DNA from: Hofstenia miamia
Lineage: Eukaryota > Xenacoelomorpha > Acoela
Reading direction: 5' to 3'
NCBI GenBank assembly: GCA_004352715.1
Contig: SCFE01000002.1
Coordinates: 448,216-512,215 of the forward strand
Length of the DNA stretch: 64,000 nt
Each line of letters starts with the position of its first letter. Position 1 is the stretch's first letter. Below are positions 1 to 12,593 of this stretch, piece after piece. The notes beneath the pieces were generated by a model. It was not told the origin of the DNA, made no database searches, and saw only the letters and a program-made list of their open reading frames with translations. The position numbers were made by a program, and so were the translations under genes.

Positions 1-14
1 ATATATATATATAT

Positions 15-1457
15 TAGGGGTATTCCAAAATTTATTTTTTGAACTTTAGTGTGAAATGGTGACAAATTTTATAAAAATTTTAATAATATATTCACATTTT
101 ATTAAATTATGTAAGGCCTTTGCTTCATTTAAGTTTTACTAAGAAGGTTAAATAAGCAGTGTAAAATGCGTCTGTTATTGTTAAGGAAAATATAGAATTT
201 AATTACTTTAATTTGCTTTAATATTCTTATTTGTTAGCTAAACAGGAAGGAGGACTGTCCTCACTCCTCGCCATCCCCTATTATATGTATAACCATTTTC
301 AAAAATCGTTTCAGCTGAATGTGAATGTTGAGACATAAATAAACTTTTTCATAAGATAAAAACCATTATTTTTAAAATTTTCTGCTAATGAAAAATGCCT
401 TAAAAGACTAACACTAGTTTTCATGCGTATATATATATATATATATATATAGGTTAAAGTTGTTGTGGAGAATTGCAAAAATCATTGCAATTTTTGAAAG
501 AATATTATTAGATTTTGAATAAATTGCAAGTTATACTTCGAAATTATATAAAAATGATTAAACCATAACGCATTGAAAACATTCTAGGACTGCGTCTGCC
601 CTAAAAATCACAAAATAGATCTAACTGTTGAAAGGCCATTAAAATAGTTTAAAAACTTCCCACAACCGCACATAATGTTGATAGATTATTGTCATTAATG
701 TGCAAGAAACTTAAAATCCACTGCATTTTGATTGTTGAGGAATATGAATTCTAATGGAGCATATTGCATTCCTTTCATTATCAGAGCAACTGATATTATG
801 ATATTATAGGACACTCGAAAACAAAATGATTGGCTTCAACTAGAATTGGATATTTCACACATAAATTGCCAGCTAAACTTTGCAATTAAAAAAAACTAAG
901 CTTCAAAGTGAAGACTGATTTTTCTGTTATTCTTAGTAATATAATTTTCTATTACCACATAATTGGCCTCATTTTCAGCAAGTATTGTGATTAATCGCCA
1001 ACGTTTGGACCTCTATTTGATGTTAAATTAAAGTTTCTAACCTAGCATCTATCTAGAGTTTTATAACACACTAGTTTTTATCCAGAAGCAAGAGACTACT
1101 TAAAATGTTATTGCAGCTTAGAAATTGTTGGAATATTGAGGTTTCTCGGTAAGATCAAGCAGCTCAGAAGGCTATTAAGCTCATGGAAGATATAACAAAG
1201 TCAACATCAAAGCACTAATTCACTTTAAATAAATATCAAACTTGCTGCAATTTCAGAACATTAAATTTAAAAACTGGCACTCTATTGTTTATAAAATAGG
1301 TCCTCATAGAATTACCGTAAAATCTCAAAATGGAGAGGACATGACGTTTTTTTACGTTTAGTATTTTTCTTTTTCATTCAAGCATATTTTATAATTTCTA
1401 CACGTTTGGTACCCCAAGCTTTCGCAAATTTACAAAAAACCTATTTTAGGAATAGCC

Positions 1458-1460
<3 letters not shown>
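15..1460. mobile_element. Possible non-coding hAT-like element inside a (TA)n tract
   Basis: The two ends are inverted copies: TAGGGGTATTCCAAAA at 15-30, and the reverse complement of 1445-1460 reads TAGGGCTATTCCTAAA. Both ends are embedded in TA repeats, so the target-site duplication cannot be read. TAGGG...CCCTA termini are typical of some hAT elements. I see no transposase-like reading frame between them, so if real this is a non-autonomous element. Confidence 0.45.

Positions 1461-1505
<45 letters not shown>
1461..1505. repeat. (TA)n microsatellite
   Basis: Uninterrupted AT dinucleotide array next to the CCCTA end of the element at 15-1460. Shorter arrays of the same type occur at 428-451 and about 1860-1872. 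Confidence 0.9.
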
Positions 1506-1508
<3 letters not shown>

Positions 1509-2579
1509 TGTATATAGTACACTAAAGAGCAATTAAGAAAACCATTTATCATATTCTCAATAACAGGCAAGATTTGCTAAAAAACCATTCCCATAGAAAC
1601 GAAGTATGCGAAATTCAGCACAGTCTTGTGCAAAATACAGAAATGCATGTATACTGTAAACCAGTGAATGGGCTTATACCATTACTTAGTTAATTTGAAT
1701 CAACGACAGCAGAAACATGTAAATATACAAGTACAAGCTTTANATTTAAAATATATATATTTGAAGCTCTTATTTGCATTGTAAATTTAAAATGGTATAT
1801 TCAATAAGGTTACTAAAAAGGGTTTCTATAATGATATAATCACCTATATTATATTATTTATATATATATATAAAGTGCAAAGATCAATGCGATGATATCC
1901 TTCGTTATTTAAATTAACTATGTGTATACTTCTAAGAAATTTTGCTTAACATCCTTATTAACTTAACTCATCAATAGCAATTTTAACTTCATTTTCATGC
2001 TTTATTCATCACTATTTATCCACTTATTTGGGAAGGTTTTAAAATGTTTGAGCAATGGCCGGTTTTAGCACTTTTAAAACATTGCTGGATAAATTTTTTA
2101 AGCTGCCCAAAAACGAGCAATTAAAATAAAACAATTATTGTTTTGGTTGAAAGTTACAGTCGCTCTTCTAACTTTCAAGTTCACAAAAAATTGCAAAATT
2201 GAATACCGAACAAATTTCCCAAATTCAGGACATGTGTCCCTAGTAAATTAGATATCTACAAGAAAATATAAATTGAAATTAAAAAAAAATTAATTAAATT
2301 CTAACAGAACATAAAAACGAATGCAAAAGTATAAACTAGAAATAGAAATTCAATTATTGAATTCATTGTTTATGTGCTGGGTTCATTTCTGTGCGCTTCT
2401 CAACATTTTCAATCAGTTTTACTAAATTGCTACCTCTTTTAGAGCAATTTCTTGCAATAAGCCACGTCCACTTCTGCATTAAATGTCTTGTAAATTGGTA
2501 AGCAATACATAAATCTGTTAAAATAACTTATTGGAATGAATAAAGAGAGGGTAATAATACTTAAAGAACACACAATTAT
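1506..2579. other. AT-rich non-coding, 3' flank of TYW1
   Basis: No supported coding region. A single ambiguous base lies at 1743. TTTATT at about 2002-2007 (AATAAA on the minus strand) could serve as a poly(A) signal for the TYW1 gene that ends at 2580, but this is only positional inference. Confidence 0.5.
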
Positions 2580-4605
2580 TTACTCTTTTTTATTTCTATA
2601 AAAGCGCTTGTTAGTTGGATCAAAGCCTTGTTCCTCTGACCCAAAAATAGCCCAATCAGGAGTTTTACAGCAATAATCAGCAGCAGTAAAAGGTGTGCCG
2701 TTTTCATGAAAATTTTTACTGAGCTGCAAAAACTTATCAAAGTCTATCCAAGTATTCCAACCACCATCAGGATTGCGGAACTTTTTATGGGCAATTAAAA
2801 CACAATTCGAATGTGCATGCTCACAGGCAACTTCATAGTCTGACAGATTATCAGCGATGGCTTCAGTGAATGATACAACCTCATCATGCCACGGTACGTT
2901 CGACATTGATAGCGTACTAGCCTAAATTAATAGTAATTTTTATTTTAAAATAATTGAAAAGGAAACGTATCAAAAACCACTTTCCAAGTTACTTTGATTG
3001 ATGCATGAATTGCGTCACATTTTGACTTAAGTTTTAAACGATTACCGGACATCAAACAATTGTGAAGGGCAAAGATTGTTTGGATACACAGTAAAGCCTA
3101 TGCGTTAGATTATATAAGCTTTGCTTTTATTGTTTTCAAAGCCTTAATATACAGGGAGAAGACTTGTTTAGTTTTTAAGGGGCTTAAAATTATTTCATTA
3201 TAACATAAGCGTTCTCCTTTCTAGAAAACATGATTTTGTCAATATATTATATTATGTATATCACTGGTATCTGCGAAAGCAACTTCATTAAAATTACCTC
3301 TCCAAATATGATTATAAAAGGAAAGGATTTTGAAGGAAATTTAATTCATTAAAAAGGTTAAATTTGATTATGATACTTTTACCCATAGTTTCTATTTTTA
3401 ACTTCAATTGATACGTTAAACCTTATTAAGCTGGTTGTAAAGGACATCAAGAGATATTGGTTTACGATCCTAGTGTTGAATATTAACATGATTTTAAGAG
3501 CATATTTTTCTTATTAAATCAAATTTTGACATCGCAGTGCTAATCATTTTGCTTTGAACAGTTTCAGCATCATATGGGAAACTAGAAACCTTCTGTTTCA
3601 ATACATTCATTGGCCTTCTTTTATTCATAAGTAAGTTTAAAGCATATATAAAAATATACTTTTGAAGTTCCACAATATGTGACACCTTTAATTTCAATGA
3701 AATCAGGAAGTCCGATACTAATGAGATTGACATATTCAACAACTTCATCCATGTTATACTCTTTCACCAACGTTAGACGATAAACAGTTCTTTCTTTTCT
3801 ATTGGACATAAGCCGTAGGCATTCTTGATGACGTTCCCAAAAGTCTCGAAACAACGGCCTATCGACACGCTTGAGAGACTCCTAAATTCATACGAAAGGA
3901 TAAGACCAGAAACCCACAAGTGTCAATAAGCTTAAGCATTACTATAAGCTTAAATTATTATAATTTTGATTTTCAAAATGCATTGATCATGTTGATTGCA
4001 ACATTACAAAACAATAGAAATTGTGGCAAACAGTGCAATGATTCTTACTTGTTGTCATTCAAGTCCTAATCTATAATTTGCAATTCAAATTATGGAATTG
4101 CAATAATAAAAAATTGTGAAATTTAAGAGAAAATAATGCATCGACTCCAACATGTTTGAATTCGCATTGTTGTTACTATACTATATTTCAATTGGTTAAA
4201 ATCATTCATAAAGTTCTAAATTTCGTATTATATTCTATTTTGTGTAACTACATAAATTCCATTCATGATATATTTTCATAAAATTTGCGCTCATTTTAAT
4301 TAATGTTTGCTTTATAACAATTACATGTCTAAAATCACGATATATATATATTTCGGTGATAACCTATCTTAGATTTGATCAACATTACCATAATCCAAGA
4401 GTACTGTTTATAGACCAAATTACAAACTTTACATATTCCCCGCTTTGAGAATTTTGAAGAGCAAATTTTTAATTCAAGGTGGATATAAACCGAACAGTCT
4501 ATTAACAGACGTGAAATCTGCGATAAAATTGACAAATTTGATATAATATTAAACAAACCTGTATATACACATATAAAAAAATAAATAAATAATTATATAT
4601 ATATA

Positions 4606-4661
<56 letters not shown>

Positions 4662-5045
4662 ACTTTAGATGGAATTTGTATTCACCGCCTGCACTTTCCG
4701 ATATTCCACAGCATCCAGCGCCTTTTCTGATGAAAAGCCAGAATAATTCATTTTATCCAAAAAATTTTACATTGCGCCCTCCGTCATAGTATCTTGCGCC
4801 CGTATTTATATTTTTTTGTATGCAGCGCCTTGTAGATATTTTAAAATTTTGTATCCAAAGCACGTATGTATATATATATATATTTCTTATGTATACTTTA
4901 TGTTAGGATATAGGAATAGACCAATTTCGTTTTGAAAGATAAAAATATATTTTTCATTTTAACTTGAATATGATGCTAATTTTTGAAAATCCGGTTAAGG
5001 TAAGAAGAGATCCGGTCCAGTTAATGTATATAGGGAGGTACAGCA

Positions 5046-5083
<38 letters not shown>

Positions 5084-7259
5084 NNNNNNNNNNNNNNNNN
5101 NNNNNNNNNNNNNNNNNNNNNNNNNNNNNNNNNNNNNNNNNNNNNNNNNNNNNNNNNNNNNNNNNNNNNNNNNNNNNNNNNNNNNNNNNNNNNNNNNNNN
5201 NNNNNNNNNNNNNNNNNNNNNNNNNNNNNNNNNNNNNNNNNNNNNNNNNNNNNNNNNNNNNNNNNNNNNNNNNNNNNNNNNNNNNNNNNNNNNNNNNNNN
5301 NNNNNNNNNNNNNNNNNNNNNNNNNNNNNNNNNNNNNNNNNNNNNNNNNNNNNNNNNNNNNNNNNNNNNNNNNNNNNNNNNNNNNNNNNNNNNNNNNNNN
5401 NNNNNNNNNNNNNNNNNNNNNNNNNNNNNNNNNNNNNNNNNNNNNNNNNNNNNNNNNNNNNNNNNNNNNNNNNNNNNNNNNNNNNNNNNNNNNNNNNNNN
5501 NNNNNNNNNNNNNNNNNNNNNNNNNNNNNNNNNNNNNNNNNNNNNNNNNNNNNNNNNNNNNNNNNNNNTATATATATATATATATATATATATACCTTGT
5601 TACTGGCGTCGATACTAATGTAAAGCTGAGTGACAGGAATTAGGGATTTCATTGGCTCAGGAAACTGTGCATTTGTGACCAAAAAAGTGGAAATATCTCT
5701 TTCATGCAATAATTTAACCAACTTATTGATTTCAGGATACATGATCGGTTCACCAACTAAAGACAATGCACAATGTCGGATCTTTTGAGCTGAATGAAAT
5801 GCATCAGGTTTTACACCAGGAACTCCTAAAATATAATAGAGACCTAGACCTTTATATAATTATTTATGGAAATGATCATTTTCAATAATGAACAAACAAC
5901 ATTCAATGTTATTAATGACGACACTGGACAATATGCATCGTTGATTCAATAATTACTAAGGTGCCTAAATTCAAAAAATGTCAAAACATTAAACTGGTTG
6001 TCTGGGAGTCTTAAATTACTAATTTTCAGACAGATCCAAGTCCAACTTAAAGCAATTTTCAGGCTGAAAGTAAATGACAGTTATGAAACACATGCATCAA
6101 AGAATTATTTCAAGCCTCTATGATCTGGTACCTCTTCCATTTTGGAACTGGTTGCCCATCATTGATTACTATTAACGGTTTTAGTGCAGTGTGTGCTCCA
6201 ACAAACCTGTTTAAAAAGACAAGTATACATGCAAACTAGAGAATAAATTTGACGCATTCAAGGCAGTCCCAATCGATTCCCTATTGCCAGTTAATGAGAA
6301 AACATTGTAAAATAGAATGAAAATACCTTTAAATTCTCGAATCATTTTGCAATGTTTTTCAACTGCATTTGCCACAATGTATTCAGCAGGATCAATTTTC
6401 CACCGCCATGAAGTTCCCACCGGATTAGAATGATGCCGCCAACAAAACACGCACTTGTTTGCACACGCGAGGCTTGGAGTGGCCTAAAATTATCAAGATG
6501 TAGAGATTTGTAGGATATAAAATCATGTAGTTATTGTAAGAAAAGTAGATTAAAAGTACTAAAGTAATAAAATACAAATTAAGGCTATTATGGGGAGTAA
6601 ATAACCTCCATGCAACGATGACTGTCAATTCCGTAAAAAGTATGTTTGTAACATCCACCACGTCCACGCAGCATTGCTTTAGTCCAACGGCAGAGCTTCA
6701 CACCGGAATGACTACCAATTAATTTGTAGCCTTGCTTTGTAAGTGACGCCCGAACCATTGGTGTAACCATTTCCTAATATAGTTTCGAATACACGAGCAC
6801 ACCTAAACTCTTACCTTTACTTCGTCTGATGGAAGTTCAGTATCACCAGAGGCTTTTATATACTTCCCAAGATCTTCTAAATCTACCACAGCTTTAGATT
6901 CAGTGTCGCTATGGTCGGAATAGTAGCTATGGCAACCTTCCGTGTTGCAGGTTTGACAAGATGAAGCACATTCACTTGATTTTGAAGTCTGCTCAAAATT
7001 AGAAGAGCAACTCCAAGAAGAAAGTCTATCAACTACCCCTTTCTAAAAATGACAATAGATAGAGATTGCTAAGGTTATAGGATAGCCTAAATATACGATT
7101 TGGTAAATGAGATAGGGAATGGTAATAGCATAATGTAGAACTTTTATAAATAACAATTGCTTAGAAACTTGAACCATCCATATTATATTTCGAGCGGGTG
7201 CAATTCAAAAAATTTAAGCATTATGGACTGAAAACCAAAGTAATGAAATTTCAATATTT

Positions 7260-7305
<46 letters not shown>

Positions 7306-8591
7306 ATTAAAAGAACACGGTGGGGTTTTAAGTATTCTGATACAATACATTATAATTAAAGAAAAATTGTGCTAGTTTTAGCGCATATAGATGCTGCTTT
7401 CATACCTTGCAAGAAGTTAATAAACAGGCTTCTTGTGTAATTTCCAATCTCTATCGAATCATTTTTCATGTTTGCATGGTAAAATGCAATCGTGAAAATT
7501 TTATATATTTAGTGACTAACACATGAATGAATATATTATTAAGTTTAATACATAACCAAATGATGTGAAGTTACCATAAGTAGTATGATACATACCAGCC
7601 AATCATCAAACTGTCCCTCAACATCAGAACTAGTATCTAACAATTTCAATGGCAACACTCTTCGAGCAGATAGCCCAGCAAGAAGATTATCTGATTGTTT
7701 GGCCACCGTATTGAAAAAATCCCCGTAAGCTGAATCGCCAATTCCAAGAACACCAAAATTACACTCCTTTAAGTAATCAGAAGAAATTCTAAACACACTA
7801 TATATAAATATTTAGTTCAATGCATTGTGAGAAAGTTCGAGTTTGCTACTTTAGGGATTAAACCCAATTAAAACTTTCGATGACAGTTTGTAATAATGAG
7901 ATGACGCACTAACACACTTCTATTGAAAAAACGCATAGCTCTGGAATATTCCAAAGTTAATCAGGAGACAGGAGATTCGTGACATGGCGTTAGTGCACAG
8001 AAATTTAAGAAATGTAAAATTGCAATAAAATTTTCACGCAAAGAAAGGTATTAATATAAAATTAATAACTTAACTGTAAAGCAAGGTAGGTTCTCATTCA
8101 AAAAGCATTATATTAATTAATGGATGGACTAAAACAATAAGAATAATAAAAACCTGTGATCATGCTTACTTTCGGTCAACCAATTAAAGAACCAATCCCC
8201 ATTAGGAGGCGGTTTTCCTTCTGAATATGTAGATAAAATGAAAACGTTTAAAACATCACATGTATCATTGGAATCAACAATAAGGTCTTTTTCAGGAATG
8301 AAATTCACAAGATTTTTTATCTAAAATCGTAAAAATAAGATTTTAACAGATTAAGAGTTATACCTCGGCCGTCATTTCCATGAAAACACTACGAATTTTT
8401 TGAGCAAATGCATGAGAAAATTTCTCCGAAATACCACCCTGGGAGGCATAAAAGATCTTCACCTGTTTTTTACGATGTGAAGAGTTATTTTCAGGTGGCT
8501 GATCTAGACATTTTTTAGCAATATAAAAACCACTGACGAAAGAAACAATAATTGTAGATGCTATGACAACAAAATCCTTTAAATTATACAT
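2580..8591 (-). CDS. TYW1: tRNA 4-demethylwyosine synthase TYW1, nine exons, complete
   Basis: TYW1 is the radical-SAM enzyme that turns N1-methylguanosine-37 of tRNA-Phe plus pyruvate into the tricyclic 4-demethylwyosine, a step of wybutosine synthesis. Exons (minus order): 8591-8364, 8320-8154, 7797-7596, 7042-6815, 6773-6606, 6483-6327, 5825-5596, 3881-3660, 2921-2580. All junctions are GT-AG and keep phase, giving 647 residues, close to the vertebrate length. A hydrophobic segment at residues 7-25 is followed by a flavodoxin (FMN) domain (YASQGG near 48, GIGDSAYGDFF in exon 3), an acidic/Cys-containing linker (exon 4), the highly conserved block SLTKQGYKLIGSHSGVKLCR, and the radical-SAM CX3CX2C cluster at C338, C342, C345. 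LSLVGEPIMYPEI and the C-terminal CEHAHSNC block follow. The exon 2 donor was chosen as AG|GTTTTT (8154) because the earlier GTAAGC breaks phase. The intron between exons 7 and 8 holds the 485-N gap. There is no sign of decay. Confidence 0.95.
4594..4659. repeat. (TA)n microsatellite in TYW1 intron 8
   Basis: AT dinucleotide array with one interruption near its start. The same intron has smaller arrays at about 4867-4881 and on both sides of the assembly gap (5049-5079, 5569-5594). Confidence 0.9.
5084..5568. other. Assembly gap, 485 N
   Basis: Run of N flanked on both sides by TA repeats, so the gap was probably caused by the microsatellite. It lies in the intron between TYW1 exons 7 and 8 and does not interrupt coding sequence. 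Confidence 0.95.
7262..7300. repeat. (TA)n microsatellite in TYW1 intron 3
   Basis: Uninterrupted AT dinucleotide array between TYW1 exons 3 and 4. Confidence 0.9.
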
Positions 8592-9403
8592 GTACTGTCA
8601 ATAGCAATCGATCTAAAACATAAGTAATTACAATAAATCATATTCAGAAAACAACTTAACATATTTTTCTCATAACTATAAAATTATAATCATAAACTTT
8701 AGAGAGAATACAATATTCATAAAATAGCAAAGCATTAGCCATATCTGATTTGTTAATTAGTGATTGATTCAAATAGTTGAAAAACCTTTCAAATATAACA
8801 ATTGAAGCTGGATATAACAAGTCTCCTTTAACGCAAAACAGCCACTATATCCTGTCAGATTAATATGTATATAATATGCTACAGTAGCCTCCGGCAATAG
8901 TGATATAACATGGTGATGATCGAAAGATTCACTATTGTCAAGTACAAAAAAATTGTGTGCACGTGCATTATATTTTGCAGAACATGATGAGTTGTATACT
9001 GTACATGTACACTACTAAAATCAGGACATTAATGCTTGTTTTGAACACAATGTACAAGGATACAACGAACATTTATTAAGCGGAAACTTGAATTTTAATA
9101 TTTTAATAACTTCTATAGGGAAAAACTTTCACTATTGCTAAATATTCATAAGTTTGTATTCGTGAATATTTTCACGTTTGCCAAACTCGCTTGTAATATA
9201 AAATTGAACTGGTATGAAGCAATGATCTTATTTAACTTTTAAATAAACTAGCTACATGCATTACAAAATGTTAGTTGGAGCAATTATATTGAAAAATACA
9301 CTAAATAAAAAATACACCGCTTACAATAAACATTTCCCAATCGTGAGGTTAGATCTTAAAACTATATCTAAAGTATGAATATAAATATAAAATTTCCTAA
9401 AAA
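8592..9403. other. Intergenic spacer upstream of TYW1
   Basis: About 0.8 kb of AT-rich DNA between the TYW1 start and the end of the methyltransferase gene, both on the minus strand. It should contain the TYW1 promoter, but no motif is convincing. An inverted repeat CAATAGTGA ... TCACTATTG lies at about 8895-8940, and the TCACTATTG arm recurs near 9129. Confidence 0.5.
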
Positions 9404-10141
9404 TTATTTCGTAGCAGTTCCAATAATATGGGCAGCTAAATGTGAAAACCTAGGTTCCTCTGAAAGCAGAAAATGCTGGAAATCAACCTTTGAAAAACTG
9501 GCTCTTTTAATGTAAAGATAAGTTTGCTTGCGGTTATTACAATTTAACTGCAAGCGCATCAGTGGGTAAGTCAAAATTTGGATTATTGTTCTTCTCCAAC
9601 TTTTTTGTTCTTTAACATGTTCTATGTAATAAAACTTTCCTTTGGGAACTAAAACTCGCGTAATTTCAGATAAAGCCTTTTCAGCATTAGGAACGGAACA
9701 TAATGTTAGCGTACAAATAACTCCTGATATTGAATTAGATTGAATAGTAGTCAAAGCTTCAGCAGATAGTGTTTCATAACTACGAAAATTCACGCCTATC
9801 TCATGACATTTTGTTTCAATCCTATCTTTACCGTATGCATGTATATCAGATGCGATGTAGCTATAATTTATTCCTGTAGGAAAATATTCAAGATTAGAAC
9901 CTGCGCCAGCTCCAATCTCTAAAACAATTTTTTCGTTGTTTTCATTCACTGGAAGACTTTCGAAATCACTAAAAAGTTGGCGTTTTTTTGTATCAGTCAT
10001 TTTGTTGTAGAATTCTTGAAATTGAATCATAAAAACATATTCATACCATGTTTGATATTTACGCCAAAATATATACATCGGAATAGTGCTTGATAGAGAT
10101 CCAATTACAGCAATTCCCAATATCTTTCTACTCATTAGCAT
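9404..10141 (-). CDS. TMT1/METTL7-like SAM-dependent (thiol) methyltransferase
   Basis: A single-exon 245-residue protein, the usual size for the METTL7/TMT1 family. Family members are membrane- or lipid-droplet-associated and methylate small alkyl thiols using S-adenosylmethionine. Residues 7-26 form a hydrophobic signal-anchor. An amphipathic stretch with FQEFYNKMTDTKK precedes SAM motif I, VLEIGAGAGSN (73-83). The acidic residue of motif II is in YIASDIHAYGK. The motif around CTLTLCSV and RVLVPKGKFYYIEHV match the family's later class I motifs. The frame is open from a true ATG to a stop, with no upstream in-frame alternative of note. It lies 0.8 kb upstream of TYW1 on the same strand; no functional link is implied. 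Which paralogue (A or B type) cannot be told. Confidence 0.9.
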   Translation of the reverse strand: MLMSRKILGIAVIGSLSSTIPMYIFWRKYQTWYEYVFMIQFQEFYNKMTDTKKRQLFSDFESLPVNENNEKIVLEIGAGAGSNLEYFPTGINYSYIASDIHAYGKDRIETKCHEIGVNFRSYETLSAEALTTIQSNSISGVICTLTLCSVPNAEKALSEITRVLVPKGKFYYIEHVKEQKSWRRTIIQILTYPLMRLQLNCNNRKQTYLYIKRASFSKVDFQHFLLSEEPRFSHLAAHIIGTATK

Positions 10142-10958
10142 ATTAATTTCTAAAAAACATCGTGAAAATTAAGTGTAAAATTAGCATTGATTACTGAATT
10201 CTGTATTTAAAAATGCATGAACTTGTAAACTACACTTTAGAACTTTGTAAAACTCATTTTGTTTTTGTAACTACTTCAACAACTTTTTTAAATTAAAGAA
10301 TAAAGAAATGAAGTGTTACTCAACAAAGTTTTGCTACCTCCTTAGAGGTAGCCTTGATTATTGCAATATTTTGAAATAGAATAATAGTTTGCCACAACAT
10401 AAATTTAAACCGGAGCTGAAAGTGGGTGAATAATATTTGACAAATCAACAACGTATATGATGATTTTGAAAAATGACCCAATCCGCACAAATCCATTTTA
10501 TTGAATAATTTGAATGAAAAAACGGGAATGTCTATTGACACAGATAGGGCTAAATTAAAACGTTTACCCTGTATTCTTCTTTAACAGGTTTATTGAAGTT
10601 TCCTCAGTTGTGGTTATATTCGCAATCTGCATATTCTATTCTTATGTCTAAATGCTTGTCCAGAGATCGATTTTTTAAACTATAAAGTATGCTTAATTTT
10701 TGTAATTTTGACCAAAATTCTAATACATTTTGAAAGCATATCAAAATGGTGTTTGCTAAAAAACCTCAATATCAATTTATCCCAATTGACAGTCGTTGCA
10801 CAGGAAACAGTGCCTAAGCGCAAAATCGGCCTAAATAATTTTGAGTTCTATGCTGGAAAAGCAACTATGTGTGACAATGGAAAGACAGTTCAAGAGACAG
10901 TTGCATTCAAGGCAGTCATGTTTTTAAAATGTAATATGATAAACAATCTTCTATTTAA
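10142..10958. other. Intergenic, 5' flank of the methyltransferase gene
   Basis: AT-rich. The small open frames here lack family motifs and splice context. A short stretch at 10830-10890 with FEFYAGK faintly resembles the core of piggyBac transposases and lies just before the piggyBac-type MITE, but is too short to call. Confidence 0.4.
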
Positions 10959-11501
10959 CCCTATTTTACCTGGGATTTTTGTAGAAGTTATTCCTGAGGG
11001 GCCGATTTGGCCCGCCTAAGATCTCGGAAACAGTACATCCGATCAACACCAAATTTAGAGTGGAGATACTTTGACATGTGAGGTATATCCTGGCAGAACT
11101 ATTTCGGCTATGTATCAAATTTTTTAAACTTATCATTATTGACACAAAATGTTAGAAATATTACTAAATAGAAATCAAAAGAAAGGCCTATAATGCAAAT
11201 AAAACATAGAAAACATTTATTTATAATTTTCAATTGAAAATCATGCATTGGTTTCAATTTATAGTCTACATACAAAATTGCTATTTTTGAAAGTTTCAAA
11301 AATGTCAGTTTTTCATGGACTTTTTTTTAAAATCGCTATAACTTTGTAACGCTTGACCCTATCTGCATATTTTTTCGTCAAAAGTTGCAGAACAAGTTAA
11401 AGAACAAAGTCATGAAAGAATAGTTTATTTAAAATTACGGTCTCTGAGTTGTATCTAAAAATCTGGAAGGGGGGTAAAATCGGCCCCCAGATAAGATAGG
11501 A
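10959..11501. mobile_element. piggyBac-type MITE, 543 bp, TTAA flanked
   Basis: Both ends are bounded by TTAA (10955-10958 and 11502-11505), the target site of piggyBac elements. The left terminus reads CCCTATTTTACCTGGG; the right terminus, reverse complemented, reads TCCTATCTTATCTGGG (13 of 16 match). Subterminal GGGGCCGATTT and AAATCGGCCCCC are also inverted relative to each other. There is no transposase frame inside, so it is non-autonomous. Its termini differ from those of the piggyBac element 0.8 kb away, so that element is probably not its parent. Confidence 0.75.
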
Positions 11502-12266
11502 TTAAAAACGATTTGCGTGTGTATTATATGATAAGTTAAAATTGAACACATCACATTGAGATGAATATGATTCGATGTTCCAATACATTAGACAAAGGCT
11601 GGAATAACATGAAAACTCATTAAGCAATATAGGTCAGAAATAGGTAATTTTTTACAGAAAAATGGTAAAAGATCAATTACTATATTGAACTAAGTTCTCC
11701 TCAATTTGCAATTTCCCATAGATAACCAGTAAACTTATTTTACAAGTTAAATATATTGAGCTTATTGCTTTCATGTTTTCCACATTTTAATATACACAGC
11801 TAGTTTCTATAGTCGAATAGCAATGAACAATATGCCTAAGCATAAAAAATTACTACAATCCTAGTAATAAGTACTCTTCTCTTATTATTGCTTGACATGC
11901 ACAGCCTTTTCTATATAGAGAACATGTAAAAATAATTTGCTGTTTCTCAATTTAAATGTTGAGCTTATTCATGCAGATTTATTGTATGCTGCAGCTTAAA
12001 CAAGGTTCTCAATATATTGAAATAATCTAATATTGAATATTGAAATGTAATATTGATTATGTAATATTGATATGTAATATCGGATTATAATATTGAATTG
12101 CCATTGGAAAATGTTTATTTATTGAAAAAATATTGAAAAATTGTCAGGCCATCATTACCTGAAAACAATATAAACTGAAAATGTTTATTAGATAATATAA
12201 AAACAACAAATCTACCTGAGAAAGTTGACGACACAACAAAAATAAATGGTGAGTAGGTTTACAAAT
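11502..12266. other. AT-rich spacer with AATATTGA-type short repeats
   Basis: No gene. From about 12010 to 12110 the sequence is built of variants of AATATTGA/TAATATTGA. A similar motif cluster appears at about 19470-19530 on the other side of the piggyBac and LINE insertions. Confidence 0.5.
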
Positions 12267-12593
12267 TTAACACATTCTCTACCATGTCACTCATATGTGA
12301 GTGACAGTGCATTTATGGCTCACACCATGTCACTCACATGACATGCATTTTTAAAAGATCCTCGTCACTCATATATGAATCACGCCTGGTTTATTTTATA
12401 TAATCAGAACTCATCTTTGGTACCAATGCTTTTATTCGCCAAACTCTCTTGGTACATTTGTTAAGCTTTTTATCATATTGTGAAGTACATTTACAGTGAC
12501 ATTAATTCTATTGCTTTTTTCGATTCTGCCTTAGTTTTTGTAAGGTATAATTGCAAAATGGTTTATTGTCACATGGTACACATAAAGTATTTA

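Noticed and set aside
4954-5766. Long open frames across the N gap, built of Tyr-Ile repeats
   Set aside because: Produced by TA repeats and Ns; only the part in 5596-5825 is real, as TYW1 exon 7.
10320-10541. Minus-strand frame upstream of the methyltransferase
   Set aside because: No family motif, no splice context, composition like surrounding non-coding DNA.
10708-11019. Plus-strand frame of 103 codons, FEFYAGK region vaguely like piggyBac
   Set aside because: It runs into the MITE, lacks catalytic motifs, and the resemblance is a few residues only.
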